From Epiperipatus broadwayi (taxonomy: Eukaryota > Onychophora > Udeonychophora > Euonychophora > Peripatidae): a stretch of 64,000 nucleotides of DNA. The DNA is taken from NCBI GenBank assembly GCA_028023455.1, contig JAQFVV010000030.1, positions 7,960,876 to 8,024,875 on the forward strand. The letters run 5' to 3'. Of this stretch, positions 60,930-64,000 are shown piece after piece. The position numbers were made by a program, and so were the translations under genes. Each line of letters begins with the position of its first letter. Position 1 is the first letter of the stretch. The notes under the pieces are model-generated. The model saw only the letters and a list, made by a program, of their open reading frames with translations, ran no database searches and had not been told where the DNA came from.

Positions 60930-62430
60930 TAGGTCTAGACCAATTCAACTCTTACTACAGCGGTGGGAGCCATTTTTTTATAGTAATGAAAAAATCTTGT
61001 GAGCTATGATATTTCAGCTGTATCTCTGAAAAAAACCCCGATTTCACATCTCACACATGTGAACAGGTTAGTAGACAGGTTTGTTCCAGTGAGAAAATTT
61101 TTAGGACCTTGCACTACTTCCTTTACTGTTCAAAAATAAAAACATTAACACATCTTACATAAATAGTATTTATTCAAAAAATTTAAACCCTATCATGAAA
61201 AACTAAGGACATGTTAAGAGGCAGAAATTGTATAGATGGTAAACAACAGCACCTATCAAATGATAGGGCTGTCTAAATGTGAATTGTGAGAAGTAAACGG
61301 TTGCAAAACATGCTAGCAGGTTAACATTAGCCAAAACACTCAATTGCTGCTAGCAATTGAGAATTTGTGCCTGAAAAAGGGCATTTTAAACAACTTTTGG
61401 CTAACATCAGTGCCATCAGGCATGATGGATGGCATAGGAATGAGCACCAAAAATTCTTTAATTTGTATAAAGACCCTGTCAAAACCAGAGTGAAAATGAA
61501 TTCTGGATAGAAGGTAGAAATTGTGTGAAGGGAACATATAATGCTAGAATGCTTAAATCACTCTAGTCAAATACAAAAAAGTGGGAAAATGTAGCTGGCT
61601 TATACAGCTCAAGCATTAAAAGTGATCATTACGATGTAAATTTAAAATAATTAGAAGTGAAATGTTTATCTCCATTTTATTGTCTCATCATTTTAAGAAA
61701 GTATTGCAATATTGTATACAGTGGCTACCTCTGGCCATGTTAGATATCACAAGTTCCATGAATTAAAAGTGTCTTTAATTAATGGAAAATGCTAAATTTA
61801 ATTTTCTCATGTGTTTTTAATAATAATAGATATTTGATTTATTTAAATATTTTTCTGTATTAATTGATATGAGAATTCTCAAACATGTTTTAAATATAAT
61901 GTAAATATTTATAATTTGTTAAATAAATAGTTATAAAAGAAAAAAAAGTATAAGATTAAGTAAATAATTATTTTAGGCACTCATCTTATAGCTAAAGATT
62001 CAGCTCTATGGCACGGTTTTCGCACTAAAACACATAAAAATGCTGTTTCTGCGGCCAACATGTTTGAACCCGCATTTTCTATAATACAACTTTTTGTTGT
62101 GCAGGCCGCTATGTCGCATCACAGTACAGCATGTATGTTGCGTTGCAGCAATTACATTTTCCAAATTCGCACAGTTTATAAAATAGTTAAGGCTTGATGA
62201 GAGAGTTTGTATTTGAATTGGATGGAAATGTTGTTTTCATTGGATTTTTTTATTTTAAAGTATTGGAATGTTCAGATTTTTTAAAGTAATAAACTTTTTA
62301 CAACATACTGTACTGAAGGTTTAATTGGGAAAATGTTAAATATCTATGTTTTTAGTGAGTTGCAATTAGGTAACATGTCAAGTAACATACTGTTCGTAAC
62401 ATTCCACGAGACAGATTCTACAGTGTGTAT
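60930..62430. other. Unassigned stretch, possible LTR element interior
   Basis: No recognised domain. The frame at 61340-61537 (minus) has no motif. A slightly GC-richer block occurs at 62010-62170. Poly-A and poly-T runs elsewhere. Confidence 0.3.
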
Positions 62431-62654
62431 ATTTTTGAAGTAAAAAAGAGCGGTACCAAAAAAATATCCAGTAAGAAAAGTACAAATATACACGATTTTT
62501 TGTAAATTTCATAAAAAGCAAATATTATAAACATGTTTAATAAGTAAAGAAGACATTTATATGTGTTTGTTGTTGTTTAAAAAAGTTTGTGTTTCTTTAT
62601 TTTGTCAGAGTACGGTTATGATTTTGAATTTTTTATTTTAGCATTACTAACAAC

Positions 62655-62725
62655 AGAACACTAACTCTAAAACTAACCCTAACTCTAAAACTAAACCTAA
62701 AACTAACCCTAAACCTAACCGTAAC
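62655..62725. repeat. Degenerate telomere-like CCCTAA/CTAAA tract
   Basis: About 70 bases of AACTCTAAAACTAACCC-type sequence, mixing CCCTAA, CCCTAAA and ACTCTAAA units. This is a degenerate interstitial version of the metazoan telomere repeat (TTAGGG). It may be a scar of a repaired break, a telomere-associated element or a chance simple repeat. Confidence 0.6.
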
Positions 62726-62884
62726 AACTTTTACTTTTTATTGTCATTCTATTTGAAGTAAAAAATAGCCATAATATCTCTTTGTCTGTAAAAAAGAAAG
62801 AAATGTAAAACGAAGACTAAAAAATAAAAAATAGACTAAGAAATTTTACTTTTTATTACGATTATTATTTTTTAGTTAAACAAC

Positions 62885-63030
62885 AACAACAAAAATAGTC
62901 ATAACACAAGTAAAAAAATATCCGATAGAAAATTGATAAAAAAAGCCGTAACACAAGTAAAAAAATATCCGATAGAAAATGGATAAAAAAAAGCCGTAAC
63001 ACAATTAAAAAAATATACAATAGAAAAAAC
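62885..63030. repeat. Tandem repeat, about 53-bp unit, three copies
   Basis: Units carry (A)GCCGTAACACAAGTAAAAA and AATATCCGATAGAAAA. The third is more diverged (AATATACAATAG). A lone related piece (AATATCCAGTAAGAAAAG) lies near 62461-62480. Confidence 0.85.
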
Positions 63031-63039
63031 ACGAATCTT

Positions 63040-63385
63040 ATTGTAATTTGTTGATTTTATTTTACATTTATTATTACCATTTAAATTGTATACGTTAATA
63101 TAAAATAATATTTATAAAAGACGATTTTGTTTTGTTTTTATTTTCACATTACAAAAATGCACAGCAAAATTATTATAATCAACAGCCCGGGAATGATCAT
63201 AGTTTATAATTTTAGCATGAAAATGGCACCATCCAATGGCATCTTTATCTATAAGACAAGCACCTTATTTTATTCTGTCTCTTTAATAATTTCAAAAAAA
63301 TACTGAGAAAAAAAACTTTTTAATGTTACTGCTAACTTTCAATTTTGTTTTTTTAATGATAATAAGAGAGGTAAATATGTCAAGT
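63040..63385. other. AT-rich stretch, no recognised feature
   Basis: AT-rich with poly-A and poly-T tracts. No motif. Confidence 0.4.
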
Positions 63386-63389
63386 TTTT

Positions 63390-64000
63390 AAAAGAGAGAA
63401 AAAAAATAAAGATTTAACATTTATTAAGAAAGTTGTTTTTTCTTTTCTTTTTATCTCTCTCCAAAAGAAAAGGTATTGTTTTTTAAGTCAGTCTAATTAA
63501 AGATTAAGTTGTTTTTCTTTTGGCATGGGACAAAAAAATAAAGAGAAATTTCAAAAATGATGATTAAATTTTGTAGTAAAACAAAAGAATGACAATAACT
63601 GTTTGTAAAAATAAACCCAATTTGTCAGAGGTTAATTTGGTTAGGATGGATGTGATTGGATGAATACAGGATTGATCCAAAAATAAAATAGGTGGCAGAG
63701 TAAATCAGATGCCAATGTCTTCTATAGAATAGTCAGTCTTGACTCGACTGTTGGCAAATACCGAAGCAGCAGTGAAGATTTGTGAAAAATAGTATCTCAG
63801 TAGTCTGAAGATTCAATCTCATTACAAGGGAAAAAGTTTTTTAAAGTGGATTTGAAGAAAATCATGTGCTAAGTTTTAGCTAGAGGCTGAACATCATTAA
63901 GCTGCTAAAAATGTAAAATAATCCTAAAGTAATCTTTACCAAGCTTTGTCTCCATCCAAGAACATTATTGTCTCTTTTTGTGTTTAGCCTAACCTGGAAA
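63390..64000 (+). mobile_element. Long terminal repeat, family C, copy 3 (runs off the window)
   Basis: Matches the start of copy 2 in order: GAGAAATTTCAAAAATGATG, AAAAATAAACCCAATTTGTC, GTGATTGGAT, CTCAGTAGTCTGAAG, GATTTGAAGAAAA, AAAGTAATCT, CTCCATCCAAGAACAT, GTTTAGCCTAACCTGG. Orientation and distance make it a candidate 3' LTR for the element whose 5' LTR ends at 59685. The window ends before its 3' end. Confidence 0.55.

Overview
This window is very AT-rich animal-type DNA built almost entirely from decayed and nested transposable elements. I found no convincing host gene, no rRNA gene, no intact tRNA gene, no CRISPR array and no bacterial operon structure. The element mix is Penelope-like elements (PLEs) with a GIY-YIG nuclease, two APE-type non-LTR retrotransposon relics (jockey-like and CR1/Rex-like), long-LTR elements, tRNA-derived short repeats and fold-back elements. 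This points to an invertebrate metazoan with a large, repeat-rich genome. I cannot name the clade from sequence alone. Interstitial telomere-like CCCTAA repeats near 62.7 kb fit a metazoan TTAGGG telomere.

Layout. 1-3.7 kb: AT-rich filler with one complex block (1.74-1.93 kb). 3.75-5.28 kb: two PLE fragments in opposite orientation, the first split by a (TA)n array. 6.7-6.9 kb: possible LINE tail. 8.9-9.3 kb: short interspersed repeat. 10.4-12.6 kb: jockey-like LINE relic. 13.4-15.56 kb: possible minus-strand LTR. 15.65-17.2 kb: the best PLE, with RT motif YVDD and a GIY-YIG nuclease, flanked by an inverted copy of its own 3' end. 18.5 kb: fold-back short repeat with a 13-bp target-site duplication (TSD). 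19.5 kb: truncated hammerhead element. 22.06-25.28 kb: CR1/Rex-like LINE relic with a hairpin element inserted in it. 25.9-26.2 kb: fold-back element with a hammerhead ribozyme. 27.4-29.8 kb: possible minus-strand LTR. 30.4-34.77 kb and 57.2-59.69 kb: related LTR regions ending at the same primer-binding-site junction, with a further copy running off the window after 63.4 kb. 40.0-45.7 kb: a complete long-LTR element whose interior has a coding relic but no recognisable pol. 47.6-47.85 kb: a second fold-back with a hammerhead. 50.5 kb: a perfect 62-bp-arm hairpin. 51.5-52.0 kb: tRNA-Leu-like short element with a hammerhead-like segment. 54.7-56 kb and 60.5-63 kb: small tandem and fold-back repeats.

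The common thread is a set of small inverted-repeat elements. Several carry type I hammerhead ribozymes with a minimal stem III, the architecture described for Penelope-like elements. Two have an intact catalytic core; others have decayed cores in the same fold. The PLE at 16 kb has a degenerate version of the fold in its 3' region, on both inverted copies. Three fold-back elements are bounded by exact 13-bp direct repeats. My inference is that PLE-type retrotransposition, or a LINE present here, mobilised these small ribozyme-bearing and tRNA-like elements. All folds and alignments were done by eye.
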